Of a DNA stretch of 64,000 bases, positions 10,260 to 21,361 are shown piece by piece (the first letter of the stretch is position 1; each line of letters starts with the position of its first letter). The stretch is taken from the NCBI GenBank assembly GCA_964059195.1, contig CAXKWD010000007.1, forward strand, positions 62,868,705 to 62,932,704, written 5' to 3'. The translations under genes and the position numbers were made by a program. The stretch comes from Ectobius pallidus. Taxonomy: Eukaryota > Arthropoda > Insecta > Blattodea > Ectobiidae. The notes beneath the pieces are model-generated. The model was not told where the DNA came from. It saw only the letters and a program-made list of their open reading frames with translations, and searched no databases.

Positions 10260-11465
10260 ACTTCCAAGGTGGAGGACCACCTTATGTCATCCATCTGCGA
10301 CTGCTTATTCAGTATTTTCGCAGCTAGGGTGCTCTAATAATATCAACTTGGTGAACAGTGATTTAACTCCGTTAAATGCCTCGTCATGCTCCTTGGTCCA
10401 TTTCCATTTAACATCCTTCTTAAGTAGCTCTTGTAGGGGTGCAACTTCTTGGCATAATTTATAAGGAATTGACTTAGAAATTCCAGCATTCCTAAAAGTC
10501 TGCACAGCTGTTTAAGGGATTGTGGAGGTGGAATGCACTGTATAGACTGAATTCTATCTGGATTAGTCCTGATGCCTTCTTCGGAGATGATATAACCTAA
10601 AAATTTGAATTGGGGTTGGAAAAACAGTCTTACTGAGTTTCACAGTCATACCCTGCTCCCGCAATCTGCTCAATACCAGATTGATATTATGAAGATGGGA
10701 CTCAAAATCTTGATTGGTCAAAAGAAAATCGTTCAGGTATGAAATAGTTCCATTATTGTCTGTTTCCGGGAAGATCATACTTAGTGCCCTCAATAGTGCA
10801 CTACCACTGGTTTTAAATCCAAACGGACAGCGAGTATATCTATAACATCATCCTGAATGTATGAAACCAGTATATTGATGATTCTCTTCCCTCAGTGGTA
10901 TTGGCTCAAGCAATTTACTAAATCATTACTACTAAAGAACTTGCCACTTTCCAGCCACAGACAAGAGTTTCAATTTCCACTGGCTTGAAGTTGTCTGCAG
11001 CTAGAAAAGAATTCACGTGTCTGGCATCAACCGTGAGACGTAAGGACTTATCCTTCTTATATGTCCAACAAAATGGGTTTATGTACTTAGATTTAGAAAC
11101 CTCAAGAACTCCTGAATTGTCCATATCTTTTATAACTTTGACTGTTTCCTCAAAGCAATGAGGATAGGTCTGGATTTATAATAGTACTTGTATATTAAAA
11201 AAGTTTAATAGTTTAAAAAGAATGGGTATAACAATCACTTATAACCCAGCATTATTGCTAATGGCGTCTTTGTTTCTTAGAGGAACTGATAGGAACTGTT
11301 CCTTCTGATGAGAGTCTTAAGTTGTAGACAGAGTCTACTCTATCTTCCAGTATCTTCAACATTGGGTCAGCATTTACCTCTGTTTCACGAATCACAATGT
11401 TTTTCAACCCTTCATTTGTACCATTTTCCTTTATTTGCATACTACGTAAGTGAATGAACTCTAAT
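10260..11465 (-). pseudogene. Ty3/gypsy relic G1: reverse transcriptase region
   Basis: Minus-strand fragments in order are: a pre-RT linker (MLKILEDRVDSVYNL), RT blocks YINPFCWTYKKDKSLRL and TVDARHVNSF, palm SYLNDFLLTNQDFESHL (catalytic YLDD altered to YLND) and the RT/RNase H tether (WKWTKEHDEAF). Frames change several times and a catalytic Asp is lost, so it is inactive. It continues on the far side of the SINE, the BEL element and PLE B, where its protease lies. RNase H and integrase are not found at the left end. Confidence 0.8.
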
Positions 11466-11806
11466 ATACTAAATAATAATAATAATAATAGTAATAATAA
11501 AACTCCGTAGTGCTACTTCCCTGAAGAGACAAGGCCTACCACCCGACCGCTGCATCATCTACCATAGGCAGATGGCATGATTGGAGGGGCATATGGTCAG
11601 CATGCTGACACCCATACCCATGGTCGTTAAGGGTGGTTTCCATGACTGGAGCCGCTACTTTTCTATCAAGTAGCTCCTCAATTTGAATCACGAGGCTGAG
11701 TGCACCCTGGTCCTGACCTCCCTACCTCAGAAAAATCCGAGGAGGTACCAAGGATCGAACCTGGGCCGACGGATCTGCACCGCTATCCACAAGACCACGC
11801 CGGCAG
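11466..11806 (-). mobile_element. tRNA-derived SINE
   Basis: On the minus strand it begins with a tRNA-like head at 11806 (A-box-like GTGGTCTTGTGGATAGCGG, perfect B box GGTTCGATCC). A body of about 240 bases follows, and a (TTA/ATT)n tail ends at about 11466. The layout is classic for a Pol III SINE. It sits inside gypsy relic G1. I did not find a convincing target duplication. Confidence 0.75.
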
Positions 11807-11924
11807 TCACATACACTGTTTGCAAACGTTATTTATACAACTACATTCAACGTTGCCTCCAACATCCTCTGATGACCTAACAGGTTCAATATGTACCACC
11901 TGTTGATTATTTTCAACAATAAAT
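11807..11924 (-). pseudogene. G1 gypsy linker between protease and RT
   Basis: About 39 open codons on the minus strand lie between the SINE and the BEL 3' LTR. With the BEL insertion and one GTTT copy set aside, the frame reads on from the protease part at 18513-18690, which supports a single split gene. Confidence 0.65.
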
Positions 11925-11928
11925 GTTT

Positions 11929-12582
11929 TGATTAGGAAAGGATTTCAGGCCCTTGTGAGGACCATCAATATGATTAAGATTGTCCCAACAAGTATGTAAT
12001 TAGATCAGGCCTAGGTGGACCATGAAATGTTGGGTTAAGGTACTTCCAGTCTGCGTGGACTAGATTTCCAAGAAGGATATAATTTGTGGACTGTATAAAA
12101 GAATGATACACAGGAAGGATACACAAGTGAAGAAGAAAGGAATCTGGTATTGCTGTGGTCACACGTGCAATGATGAGGCTTGATGCTCTTTGTATATATT
12201 CTATTCTATTCTAAATGTAACACTGAAGATAATATATATTGTAGAAACACTGTTAACACTTGATTATGTAGAAATACTGAATATATTGATATACATTGTT
12301 CACTTAAGAAATTCTGATTTAGTCTCGGCAAAACAGGCGCTAAAACCGGAGCTTGCAGGCTACGCGTTCGTTCTCGGTAGGCTTACAACACAAACTGATT
12401 CTCTTGCCCTCATGTAGGTTTCTTCTAGACGCCTGACTTCCCGCCAAAGTCATGTGAGTCACTGGTGCAAACATGATTTAATGTTGTGCAATGTTGAGCA
12501 ACCCACTGCAAGAGCCAAAATATTACACACTGAACATTAATACAATTACTAATTCAATATAAAATTAATGCTAGCTTTAACA
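11929..12582 (-). repeat. BEL 3' LTR
   Basis: Matches 17855-18508 over its full 654 bp with about nine substitutions and no indel. In element orientation it starts TGTTAAAG and ends CTAATCA. A purine-leaning tract (GGTGGGCGATA) directly precedes it and may serve as the polypurine tract. Confidence 0.92.
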
Positions 12583-12616
12583 TATCGCCCACCAAAAAAC
12601 AACTGTTTTTTCCAAA

Positions 12617-15499
12617 TTAACTTACAGGTAGTTTGCATAATTTGGTGGTAGGTCTTTTGTAAATGTTAGTTCTTACTCGTACATTAACCACACGAACCAG
12701 TTTGTCCTTTCCGGGAAACACATTTTGAATAACACCTAACTTCCAGTGTAGAGGTGCCACGTTGTCTTCTTTAACGATGACCACATCGCCAGGAGATAAG
12801 TTGGGTGATGCATGAGTCCACTTGTGTCTCTGCTGCAAGGTGTGCAGATAGTCCTGGGACCACGCCTTCCAAATGCACTGCAATTGCTTTTGGATTAATT
12901 GCCACCTGGTGAGTTTAGTATCAGGTGTATCAACAAGGTTAGGTTCTGGAATACTGGTTAATGGTTCAGATATCAGGAAATGACCTGGAGTGAGGAATGA
13001 ATATTGAGAAGGTGAGTCTGACAATATACATATAGGACGAGAGTTCATATATGCCTCAATTTGTGTAATGAGAGTTGTTAGTTCTAGGGTAGTAACTATA
13101 TGTGTTCCCATAACACATCTGAGATGAAATTTCATGCTCTTGACACCACTCTCCCATAATCCTCCAAAATGAGCTGATCTGGCTGGTATAAAATGCCATT
13201 TGCAATTAAAACAAGATAGTTGATCTTGCATTTCTCTATTGTGTATGTCTGACTTCAGAAATTCTTGAATTTCCTTAATTTCCCTGGCTGCTCCGACCAA
13301 GTTTGTTCCGTTGTCTGACCAAATCTGTGATGGTTGGCCTCTTCTAGCTGCAAATCTTCTTATTGCTGCCATAAGTGATGCAGTACTCAGATCTGCTACA
13401 ATTTCCAAGTGCACTGCTTTTGTTGCGAAGCACACAAAAATTGCAATACAATTCTTGATAACTGACTTGCTACGTGGAGCTCCTTGTCTAACATTTATAG
13501 GCCCTGCTAGGTCTATACCAACATTTCTAAATGTACGTGTGGGTGTCACTCTTTCTGTGGGAAGAGAACCCATTAGTTGCTGTGTAGCTGCTGCATTTAG
13601 TTTAAAGCATGTAACACATTTATGTAAGATTGATTTTACTATCCTCTTTATGGATGGTATCCAATATTTTGTTCGGATAGATGATATCAGTTGTTGTGTT
13701 CCGGCATGAAGTAATCTTCGATGCTCAGATTCAATTATCAATTGAGTTAGTTTGTTTTTTGATGGTAATATCAATTGATGTTTGCTATCATGTGGCAGGT
13801 TTGATTCTTGGATACGACCTCCAACACGTAGAAATCCTTTGTTGGCCAGGAACACATTCAATGATTTTAATTGACTCTTGTTGTCAACAGATTGTTTACT
13901 TCTTAAATCATCGATTTCTGCAAGAAATTGCGAAGATTGTACCATTTGAATGCATAGTTTCAATGCTTCATCAGTTTCTTCAGTTGTAAGAGAACTAATG
14001 CGTTTTTCTTTTCGATGTTTATAATTGTTGAAAAATCTCTTGCAATATGCAATTACTCTAACAAGTCTGGATAATGTAGAAAATCTTTCTATAATATCTT
14101 CATTTTTCTTCACTTGCACTGTCAGACAGTTTCTTCTTTCTACTTGCTGTTTAGTAGAAGTTAGTTTCGTTATATCATATTCTGTGTCTTCTACTGAAAG
14201 ACGTTTAGTTTCTGTGGATTCTATCTCCCAGAATGACTTAAATTGTTGCTCCAATGTAGGTTGAGCTACTGTAAGAAACGTATGATGTTCCTTCTGTTCT
14301 TGTGCTTGGAAAAGTAATTTTCCAGCCAATATCCAACCTAACTTTGTTTTCTGTAGGACTGGATAGTTTCCTGGTCTCACCATTCTGTTTGTTTCTAAGA
14401 TTTCGTAGAATGTTTCTGCTCCCAGAAGAATATCAATTTTCCCAGGTGTGTGAAACGTTGTATCATCCAACTCAATGTCTGTTGGTAGATTTAATTCCTT
14501 GTGATCGAACTTCACAACAGGCAAGTAGCTAGTTATCTTTGGTAAAACAAAACATTCAGTATTCTTCTTCCAGTTATGAAATTTGGATCCAATTGTCACA
14601 TTCACAACTGAACTGGATTGCGTTGTTACTTCATTTATTCCTTGAAGTGGAACATGTGTTTTTCTCTTCTTCAAATGAAGACATTGTACTAATTCTTCTG
14701 ACAAGAAATTAAGTTCACTGCCACCGTCGAGCATTCCACGGCATAATACTATATTGCCTGAAGAATCTATCACGTTAATTTGCACTGTTGCTAGTAGCAT
14801 TTGTGACTGTCTTATCTGTTTGAAAGCACAGTATGCATTTCCATTTTCTTCTCTAGAAATCTCTTCATCTGACTCAAGATTGTTTGAAGAATGTGATCTA
14901 TTATTACTTGAGCGCTGATTCTGCTGACCGTTGTCATTTTTTGTAAAATGAAGCAATGTATGATGCGTAGTCTGATGACAAATCTTGCACTTACCTTGAG
15001 TGCACTTATGATTTGGTGCATATTGTTTTAAACACTTAAAACACAGTTTCTTTTGTTTAACACAGTTAAATCTTTCATTCACTGAAACATTATTAAACTT
15101 GGTACATTGATAAATTGGATGATCACTATTACACAGTTTACAGCTTTCTCTTACTGTAACAAAAGATTGAGAATGTTTCTCATGCTTATTGAAACCCTTA
15201 TGCTTAGCACTTTGCTTAAGAACTTCTGCTTTAGCATGCTGATTAGTTTGTTTGTGACTATTTTCACTAACTTCTAAAGCTCTGCATTTATTTTCTAGAA
15301 ATTCTAATAATTTCTCTAAAGTTGAAAATTCATGATCACTAATAGTAGCTTCCCAACTTTTTCTAGTCTCAAAACTCAGATTATTTAATATTAGCTGTTG
15401 CCAAATTAAATCATGCAATGGTATATCTAACTCTAGTGCTTCAATAGCATTGATGTTGCTTCTAACTTGATTCACTATGTCTCTGATGCTTGAGCTCAT
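12617..15499 (-). CDS. BEL/Pao Gag-protease-integrase polyprotein lacking RT and RNase H
   Basis: 960 open codons. Residues 1-110 are the C-terminal part of Gag. Two Cys/His zinc knuckles lie at about 120-132 and 153-175. The aspartic protease is at about 240-390, with active-site LDGGSE (Asp 258). FWEIE at 423-427 normally opens the RT module, but the sequence passes straight to the pre-integrase region. The integrase has H593/H598/C628/C631 zinc ligands, a D663-D729-E783 triad and a DUF5641-type C-terminus (PGDVVIVKEDN). BEL proteins are usually about 1,700-1,900 aa. The seam near residues 430-465 (about 14,100-14,210) is in frame. The ORF is open but cannot support reverse transcription alone. 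Confidence 0.92.
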   Translation of the reverse strand: MSSSIRDIVNQVRSNINAIEALELDIPLHDLIWQQLILNNLSFETRKSWEATISDHEFSTLEKLLEFLENKCRALEVSENSHKQTNQHAKAEVLKQSAKHKGFNKHEKHSQSFVTVRESCKLCNSDHPIYQCTKFNNVSVNERFNCVKQKKLCFKCLKQYAPNHKCTQGKCKICHQTTHHTLLHFTKNDNGQQNQRSSNNRSHSSNNLESDEEISREENGNAYCAFKQIRQSQMLLATVQINVIDSSGNIVLCRGMLDGGSELNFLSEELVQCLHLKKRKTHVPLQGINEVTTQSSSVVNVTIGSKFHNWKKNTECFVLPKITSYLPVVKFDHKELNLPTDIELDDTTFHTPGKIDILLGAETFYEILETNRMVRPGNYPVLQKTKLGWILAGKLLFQAQEQKEHHTFLTVAQPTLEQQFKSFWEIESTETKRLSVEDTEYDITKLTSTKQQVERRNCLTVQVKKNEDIIERFSTLSRLVRVIAYCKRFFNNYKHRKEKRISSLTTEETDEALKLCIQMVQSSQFLAEIDDLRSKQSVDNKSQLKSLNVFLANKGFLRVGGRIQESNLPHDSKHQLILPSKNKLTQLIIESEHRRLLHAGTQQLISSIRTKYWIPSIKRIVKSILHKCVTCFKLNAAATQQLMGSLPTERVTPTRTFRNVGIDLAGPINVRQGAPRSKSVIKNCIAIFVCFATKAVHLEIVADLSTASLMAAIRRFAARRGQPSQIWSDNGTNLVGAAREIKEIQEFLKSDIHNREMQDQLSCFNCKWHFIPARSAHFGGLWESGVKSMKFHLRCVMGTHIVTTLELTTLITQIEAYMNSRPICILSDSPSQYSFLTPGHFLISEPLTSIPEPNLVDTPDTKLTRWQLIQKQLQCIWKAWSQDYLHTLQQRHKWTHASPNLSPGDVVIVKEDNVAPLHWKLGVIQNVFPGKDKLVRVVNVRVRTNIYKRPTTKLCKLPVS

Positions 15500-15511
15500 A
15501 GCTTGTTTATT

Positions 15512-16125
15512 CTAATTTGGAAGAGACAACAAATTATTTAAATGATTGTTTGCAATGATACATTTATTGTAGTATCTACTATTCAGAAGTGACCAAGCAA
15601 CTGAAAAGTTTTCATTCGTTATTGGCAAATTATTGATTAATAATTTGACTTCATCCTTTAATGACAAATTTAAATAATGAAGTTTCTGTACATCAGATAA
15701 CGTTGCATTATTTATGATGAGAGATTCAAAAGTGTCTCTGAATTTGGGAAAATCAACACAATTCCCTGAAAAACTTGGAAGTTGTATCGTAGGTAGTTTA
15801 ACATTGCAACTACGGTAGTTTAACATTGCAACTACTTATCATACTGTGAACTGAATTAACTTCTGATAAAACATAAGATACTGCTCTTTGAAGTTCAATT
15901 AGTTTTCGTTTGCATTTGGCAGAAATACTATATAATCTATCAGTAAATTCTTCTCGATATGCAAAATGATCCGCTTCAGTGTCTTCATCTTCCAGTTGTT
16001 CCTGTGCTGTATTATATTGGGCTTCAATTTCAGGAATCCTATTAAGTCTTTCTTCAATGTCTAATTAATCATGGGTTTCATTAAAACCTTCTAGAAATGT
16101 TTCTATTCTCGTTAAAGCTTACAGC
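15512..16125 (-). pseudogene. BEL Gag N-terminus, two stops and a 22-bp duplication
   Basis: Minus-strand coding from about 16125 gives ALTRIETFLEGFNE, a stop, then a helical region (FAYREEFTDRLYSISAK) and the conserved Gag core KLPTIQLPSFSGN...FPKFRDTFESLI. It is in the same frame as the 960-codon ORF but is cut off by one TAG at about 15509-15511. A 22-bp tandem duplication (15792-15813 and 15814-15835) shifts the frame. Confidence 0.85.
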
Positions 16126-16143
16126 GGTTCGGTGTTGAAGGAT

Positions 16144-16161
16144 GATTACCTGTGGGCGCCA
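16144..16161 (-). promoter_or_regulatory. Possible internal primer-binding site
   Basis: Minus strand TGGCGCCCACAGGTAATC lies a few tens of bases before the gag start. TGGCGCC-type primer sites complementary to a tRNA 3' end are common in LTR elements. A site here, 1.7 kb from the 5' LTR, is in the wrong place for the flanking LTRs. Confidence 0.35.
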
Positions 16162-16163
16162 CG

Positions 16164-17854
16164 GTATAATGCATATACTGAATATTTCTGTCTTTGTTTG
16201 TCGAACTCGCCTCCGGTCAGTCAGTCGATCGTCGAGCACTCCCCTCTAGCTTCAGGGTAGGAAGCGAAGAACACCTTAATATTATTACTTGAATAATAAA
16301 GCAGTTTCTTTGAACACTGAAGGGCTTTTCGGTTTATTCAATACGTTGGAAATACAAGTACAATCGTTGACAATAATTACAAAATTCGATGTTAAACAAT
16401 TAATATTGTTAAATGTTCTCGGTAGATCGCTGCTGGTGATACAATTTGCTGCCGTATATGATTTTAGCTAATCGCGATTGAAAGTAAGAATTCTTCTAAG
16501 CCGATTAATTCCCCAGCAAAAATGTTATAAGTCCAGTTAATATTGTGATATGTTCCGGTGGACACAATGCCATGGAATCTAAATGAATTTAATTACTGTG
16601 GGCACGAGGCCACAAAGATAGGTAGAGTTGACTTGACTGCTATAGGCACACGGCCTCGACGTAGAGTGATTTAATATGGTGGACACAAGTCCCCGAAGTA
16701 GAATGTAATGCGGTGGACACAAGTCCCCGAAACAGAATAGTAATACGGTGGACACAAGTCCCCGAAACAGAATGAATTTACATCGCCACCGTAGGCATAA
16801 GGAAAACTTTCTTGGACAAACATTTATCCCTACTCTTCTTAATTATTATTCGTGAATCCCGGCACGTGGTACTATAGATTAATTCTTATTGGCGATTCTC
16901 CCGACCAATAATAATATGATAGCCTCCCACGGAAATCAATTGGATTTCCCTTATTATCAAAACCCACAACTTAGCGTCTCGGATTTCTAAGAAGGTTTAA
17001 GTGGAAAAACCCGGACAGCATGTTGTATCAGTAGCAAAATCAGAAGCTTGGCCTGCACATAATAGCCGACTTCTTAGAATAACTTAAGTGTATCACTACC
17101 CTTTGTTTAGATCTTGGGAGATTGCCGATGCAGTGTACCTGGGTACCTGCATTGCCTTGTCCCACACCCGTTAAGTATGCTAGGGAAATTCCCAGCTTCC
17201 CTGTCTATTCAATTCTCACCACTGCAATCTCATTTTATTAGACATTTAAAATGATGTTGTTAAACTTTTTACCTTTGCCTTCTTTCTAGTTAATAATATT
17301 TATAATGAATGTTCCGTCTTTTCACGGTCATTTTAAGACCAAACACGGGCTATGAGATTTTATGATTTTAGTTTGAATGAATTTGGGCAATTAATCTGTC
17401 ATTTATTATATTTAATTTGGTTATCTTATTTATTTCTTTTTGCCGAAGTATCTGAACTGCAATAAGCTGCTTTTGCACACCCTCTCTTGCGAATTAAGTT
17501 TTCTTTAACTTTGTGATCCATGCTGATAATTGATTAATTCTTTTTGGTATACTACCCAATTAATAACATACAATTCACGAGAGGCAAGAAATATCACACA
17601 GTCTTCTGGTTGAAGGAAGCAAGCTGCTATGCGTGCATCGACCTTCACAAGATGACATAACATGAATAGAATTTTAAAGGGTGACCAAACTGTTCTTCAC
17701 ACTACACTTCAATGTTTGTATCAAAGGTTGCTTAGTTCATATCCCCGCACTGGAATGTTCCCACAGTATTAACACAGTTCATACCAACACATCCAGCACG
17801 ATAGAGGACCAAAATATGTTTGGGGATATTATGTCCGGATGGTGGACCAAACTA
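16164..17854 (-). other. 1.7-kb leader of the BEL element, no coding
   Basis: Unusually long for a leader. The part next to the putative inner primer site has an AATAAA signal (minus strand, 16333-16338) and looks like an older LTR. Further on are 34-bp tandem repeats. No ORF over 70 codons looks real. Confidence 0.5.
16678..16779. repeat. 34-bp tandem repeat, three units
   Basis: GGTGGACACAAGTCCCCGAA recurs at 16678, 16712 and 16746 with a 34-base period. More diverged copies (GTGGGCACGAGGCC, ATAGGCACACGGCC) lie at 16580-16660. Confidence 0.85.
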
Positions 17855-18508
17855 TGGGTAGGAAAGGATTTCAGGCCCTTGTGAGGACCATCAATATGAT
17901 TAAGATTGTCCCAACAAGTATGTAATTAGATCAGGCCTAGGTGGACCATGAATTGTTGGGTTAAGGTACTTCCAGTCTGCGTGGACTAGATTTCCAAGAA
18001 GGATATAATTTGTGGACTGTATAAAAGAATGATACACAGGAAGGATACACAAGTGAAGAAGAAAGGAATCTGGTATTGCTGTGGTCACACGTGCAATGAT
18101 GAGGCTTGATGCTCTTTGTATATATTCTATTCTATTCTAAATGTAACACTGAAGATAATATATATTGTAGAAACACTGTTAACACTTGATTATGTAGAAA
18201 TACTGAATATATTGATATATATTGTTCACTTAAGAAATTCTGATTTAGTCTCGGCAAAACAGGCGCTAAAACCGGAGCTTGCAGGCTACGCGTTCGTTCT
18301 CGGTAGGCTTACAACACAAACTGATTCTCTTGCCCTCATGTAGGTTTCTTCTAGACGCCTGACTTCCCACCGAAGTCATGTGAGTCACTGGTGCAAACAT
18401 GATTTAATGTTGTGCAATGTTGAGCAACCCACTGCAAGAGCTAAAATATTACGCACTGAACATTAATACAATTATTAATTCAATATAAAATTAATGCTAG
18501 CTTTAACA
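17855..18508 (-). repeat. BEL 5' LTR
   Basis: Partner of 11929-12582. In element orientation it ends CTACCCA, followed seven bases later by TGGTCCACCATCC, which could be the true primer-binding site. Confidence 0.92.
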
Positions 18509-18512
18509 GTTT

Positions 18513-18691
18513 CATAAGGAATATTTGACTGCTTGATCTCTGACTCATTGACTATTACTTCAGATTGATTCTCAAAAGGAATTTGCAATTTATTGTTTTG
18601 ATCTGCATTGTAAAACAGTGAATGGCGCTTGAAATCTTTAGTACTGCTATACTCAGAAAACAAATCACAGCCTAAAATTAAATTGCTCACA
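18513..18691 (-). pseudogene. G1 gypsy protease, downstream part
   Basis: Minus-strand SNLILGCDLFSEYSSTKDF is the C-terminal block of a retroviral-type aspartic protease (usual form LILGxDFL). It is cut on one side by the BEL 5' LTR and on the other by PLE B. Confidence 0.7.
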
Positions 18692-18799
18692 AGTCTTGGG
18701 ATTCAATGAAAGATCCATATCGGTCCCAAATTTCCACTGATACAAATCCAATAAAAAGAAGTGTTTAAAAATATATTTCAAGTCAGTGGATAAAAGTTA

Positions 18800-18851
18800 A
18801 AATCACTACACAACGTTTCAACTCTCCCCTGGAGTCTTCCTCAGGTGACTT
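18800..18851 (-). ncRNA. Hammerhead-like motif of PLE B
   Basis: On the minus strand, stem I AAGTCAC pairs with GTGATTT (one G-U). The core CTGAGGA is followed by one extra A, then stem II GACTC/GAGTT, then GAAA, a short stem III C...G, and TA at the expected cleavage step. The shape agrees with minimal PLE hammerheads apart from the extra base before stem II. Confidence 0.5.
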
Positions 18852-21361
18852 GAAGATTGAGTTTCGTCATGGTAACCATCAATAAAAACACTGTTTCTCA
18901 AATGTCTTTCTTTCCAGTTCTTTGGAATGTCAAACATTCCTTCCTCTATGCATTCTGCTGGTGGCTGGGGAATTTTTAACACTGGAACTTTCCTTTTCAG
19001 TCTCCTCATTACATCCAGCCATTCGTCCCCTATATCACCATCATACCTATTTAAACACATCCCCTGGTTGCCGATTATGGACCATGCCTCATATACCTTT
19101 CTTTTTATGTAATCATTCTCAATTCTTACAATGTTTACTTCACCAATGCCATGCTTGTTTTCTGTCATATGCTGACTGAGTCCAGTAGAGCATTTCCCAC
19201 TATTTACATCCCTTTCATGTTTGCGTATTCTGGTTTTAAAGTCTCTCCCGGTGTCCCCGACATATACTCCCTCACAATCACTACATTTTATTGAGTAAAC
19301 TCCAGGAAAATCCATTTTGTCCTTGTTCGTACCAAGATGTTTATACTGGGAAAATATTTTTTCAATTGTCTTTTCAGTTTTATATGCTGGTACTATGCCG
19401 TATTTCAGGAAAATTTTCCCTATGTGTTCGCTGACGTGGGGATCATATGGTACGCCTATGTAACCTATACTATTATTTTCTTTCCTTTTTTCATCTTGTT
19501 TGTCATTTCCTTTTTCAACACTTTTCCATATATGGTTAATTTTTCTACCACAATATCCATTTATTTCTGCTAATCTAAATACTACTTTCTTTTCCTTTTC
19601 TAGATCTTCGTTATTATTGCATAGACCAATGGCTCTGTGTGCAAAATTACGCCATAAATTGTTTTTGATTCTGTGATGGTGTGTTGATCTTCTGTGTATA
19701 TACATTTCTCCTTTGCATGTTTTTCTATACACGCCTAAACAAATTCCCTGTTGCTGTAGGGTAATTCTTAGGTCCAAAAAGTTGATACTGTTGTTCGCCG
19801 ATTTCTCAATCGTGAACTTCACCCTGTTGTGGTAACTGTTGAATTCTTCTAGCAGTGAGTCAGAGATGTCTTGCCTAGCTATTACCAATATGTCATCCAC
19901 TTAACGCATATACAGCAATATGTTGTCAAAGTTCTTCCCAATCACCTGTTTTTCCATGAAGTACAGGAATACATCCGATACGAACCCCGACACCGGGTTT
20001 CCCATAGCCAAGCCCTCTTTCTGTTTGTAAATAATGCCATCAAATTGAAACACATTATATTCAGAACACACCCTGAACCATCTATCATATTCGTTGGCCA
20101 CTACACAGTCCACTCCCTGTTCGATAAGCCACCTAAATAAACACTCACTAGCTTGTTCTCTAGGTATGCTGGGATATAGCGAAACCACATCCAAACTAAA
20201 CATACATAAATCATTGCCGTACTCCATATTCTCTAGAAGGTTTCTTGCTTCAAATGAGTTGCCAGTAGACCATCTTGTTCTCTTTTGTATATCACTCAAT
20301 CTTTTCACCAAAAGTTTTGCCAACCCAAATGCTGGATGGTTATACATAGGGATTATAGGCCGCAAAGGCACATCCTCTTTATGTGTTTTAGGCAAGCCAA
20401 AACAATGTGGTAGATCAGATTTGTTGGTGATCAGACTTTTTTTAACATCCTCACTAATTGTTATACTACTGTTGATCACTTTGTTCACTTCCCTTCTTAT
20501 ACTCATGATAGGGTTCTTATCAAGAATTGAGAAATCTGGGGGTCCAAAACATTCTTTCATTTTTTGGATGTATGTGACAGAGTCAATGAAGACAGGTCGA
20601 TTTTCTTTATCACTTTTTACAACCAGTATTTCGTTTTCACTCAACCACTTCTTAGCATACGCGATGTTTTTTCTCATCTTCATTCCTTCGCCACTTATTC
20701 CTTTTTCTTTTTCTTTAACCTCGTCCATAGCTAAAGACACCTCTTGTAAAAACCTCTTTTTTTCATCACCATCCACGATCATTCCAGAACCTTTGATCGC
20801 AGATGCTAACAAATCCTCCATCTTACATTCACTGTTCTTTGGAGCAAATTTAAATCCATACTGGAATATACTCACTACTTTCGTTGGGATTTCCTTTTTA
20901 GAGAGATTGACAAATCCATCCATCCTATCGTTTGAAGCCATATCAACCGGATTCCTCTGGGAACAAATCCCGTACTTGTTATACTTCGTGCTTATGTTGA
21001 CCCTTAAGATGTTGTAATTTTCAGAAACCAAATGATGATGTCTTTGTATGACTTGATATAGCTGTTCATGACTAGTCACTTTTATAACCTGAAAATGCGC
21101 CCTATACGCCTCTTCATTTGCTCTATTCAAGTCGTAGTAGGCCTCATTTATACACTCTCGTAGCATATTTAATTGTAACTTGTACTTAAAATCGTGGATT
21201 TTGTTAGTCAAAGGAGTAAAATTCCATTTTAAAAAATTTGGAATAACGCCTCTCTGATAGCATGAACGTAAAAATCCAATTCTGATTAACAATGACGAAA
21301 TTCTCTTTCTCTCATTCAGAAAATGTTGGACCAGTTTTTTAGAACTCAATGAAAGATCCAT
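18818..21361 (-). pseudogene. PLE reverse transcriptase-GIY-YIG protein with a single stop in the catalytic YVDD
   Basis: Reading from the ATG at 21361, the frame runs 848 codons to 18818 with one interruption. The TAA at 19901-19903 takes the place of the Tyr codon of the catalytic YVDD (VDDILVIA follows at once). Other landmarks are FSLDVVSLYPSIPREQ, GLAMGNPVSGFVSDVFL, the thumb (YRKTCKGEMYIHRR), and GIY-YIG with GVYSIKCSDCEGVYVGDTG and RIRKHERD. The rest looks intact, so the copy is young. The start is the first ATG, eight codons after the leader repeat. Confidence 0.92.

Larger units (their letters stand above)
11929..18508 (-). mobile_element. BEL/Pao LTR retrotransposon, 6.6 kb, RT-deleted
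   Basis: Two 654-bp LTRs of exactly equal length bound the element, with TG...CA ends and a 4-bp duplication GTTT at 11925-11928 and 18509-18512, typical of BEL/Pao. In the minus direction it contains a long leader, gag, protease and integrase but no RT or RNase H. It interrupts gypsy relic G1 in frame. The LTRs differ at about nine positions by eye, so the insertion is fairly recent. Confidence 0.92.

Noticed and set aside
13311..14532. Plus-strand ORFs opposite the BEL polyprotein
   Set aside because: They are shadows of the minus-strand gene, with no motif of their own.
16678..16779. CRISPR-like array
   Set aside because: Units are directly adjacent with no variable spacers, and the context is an insect LTR element.
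20094..21017. 307-codon plus-strand ORF
   Set aside because: Antisense of the PLE B reverse transcriptase; hydrophobic composition comes from the opposite strand.
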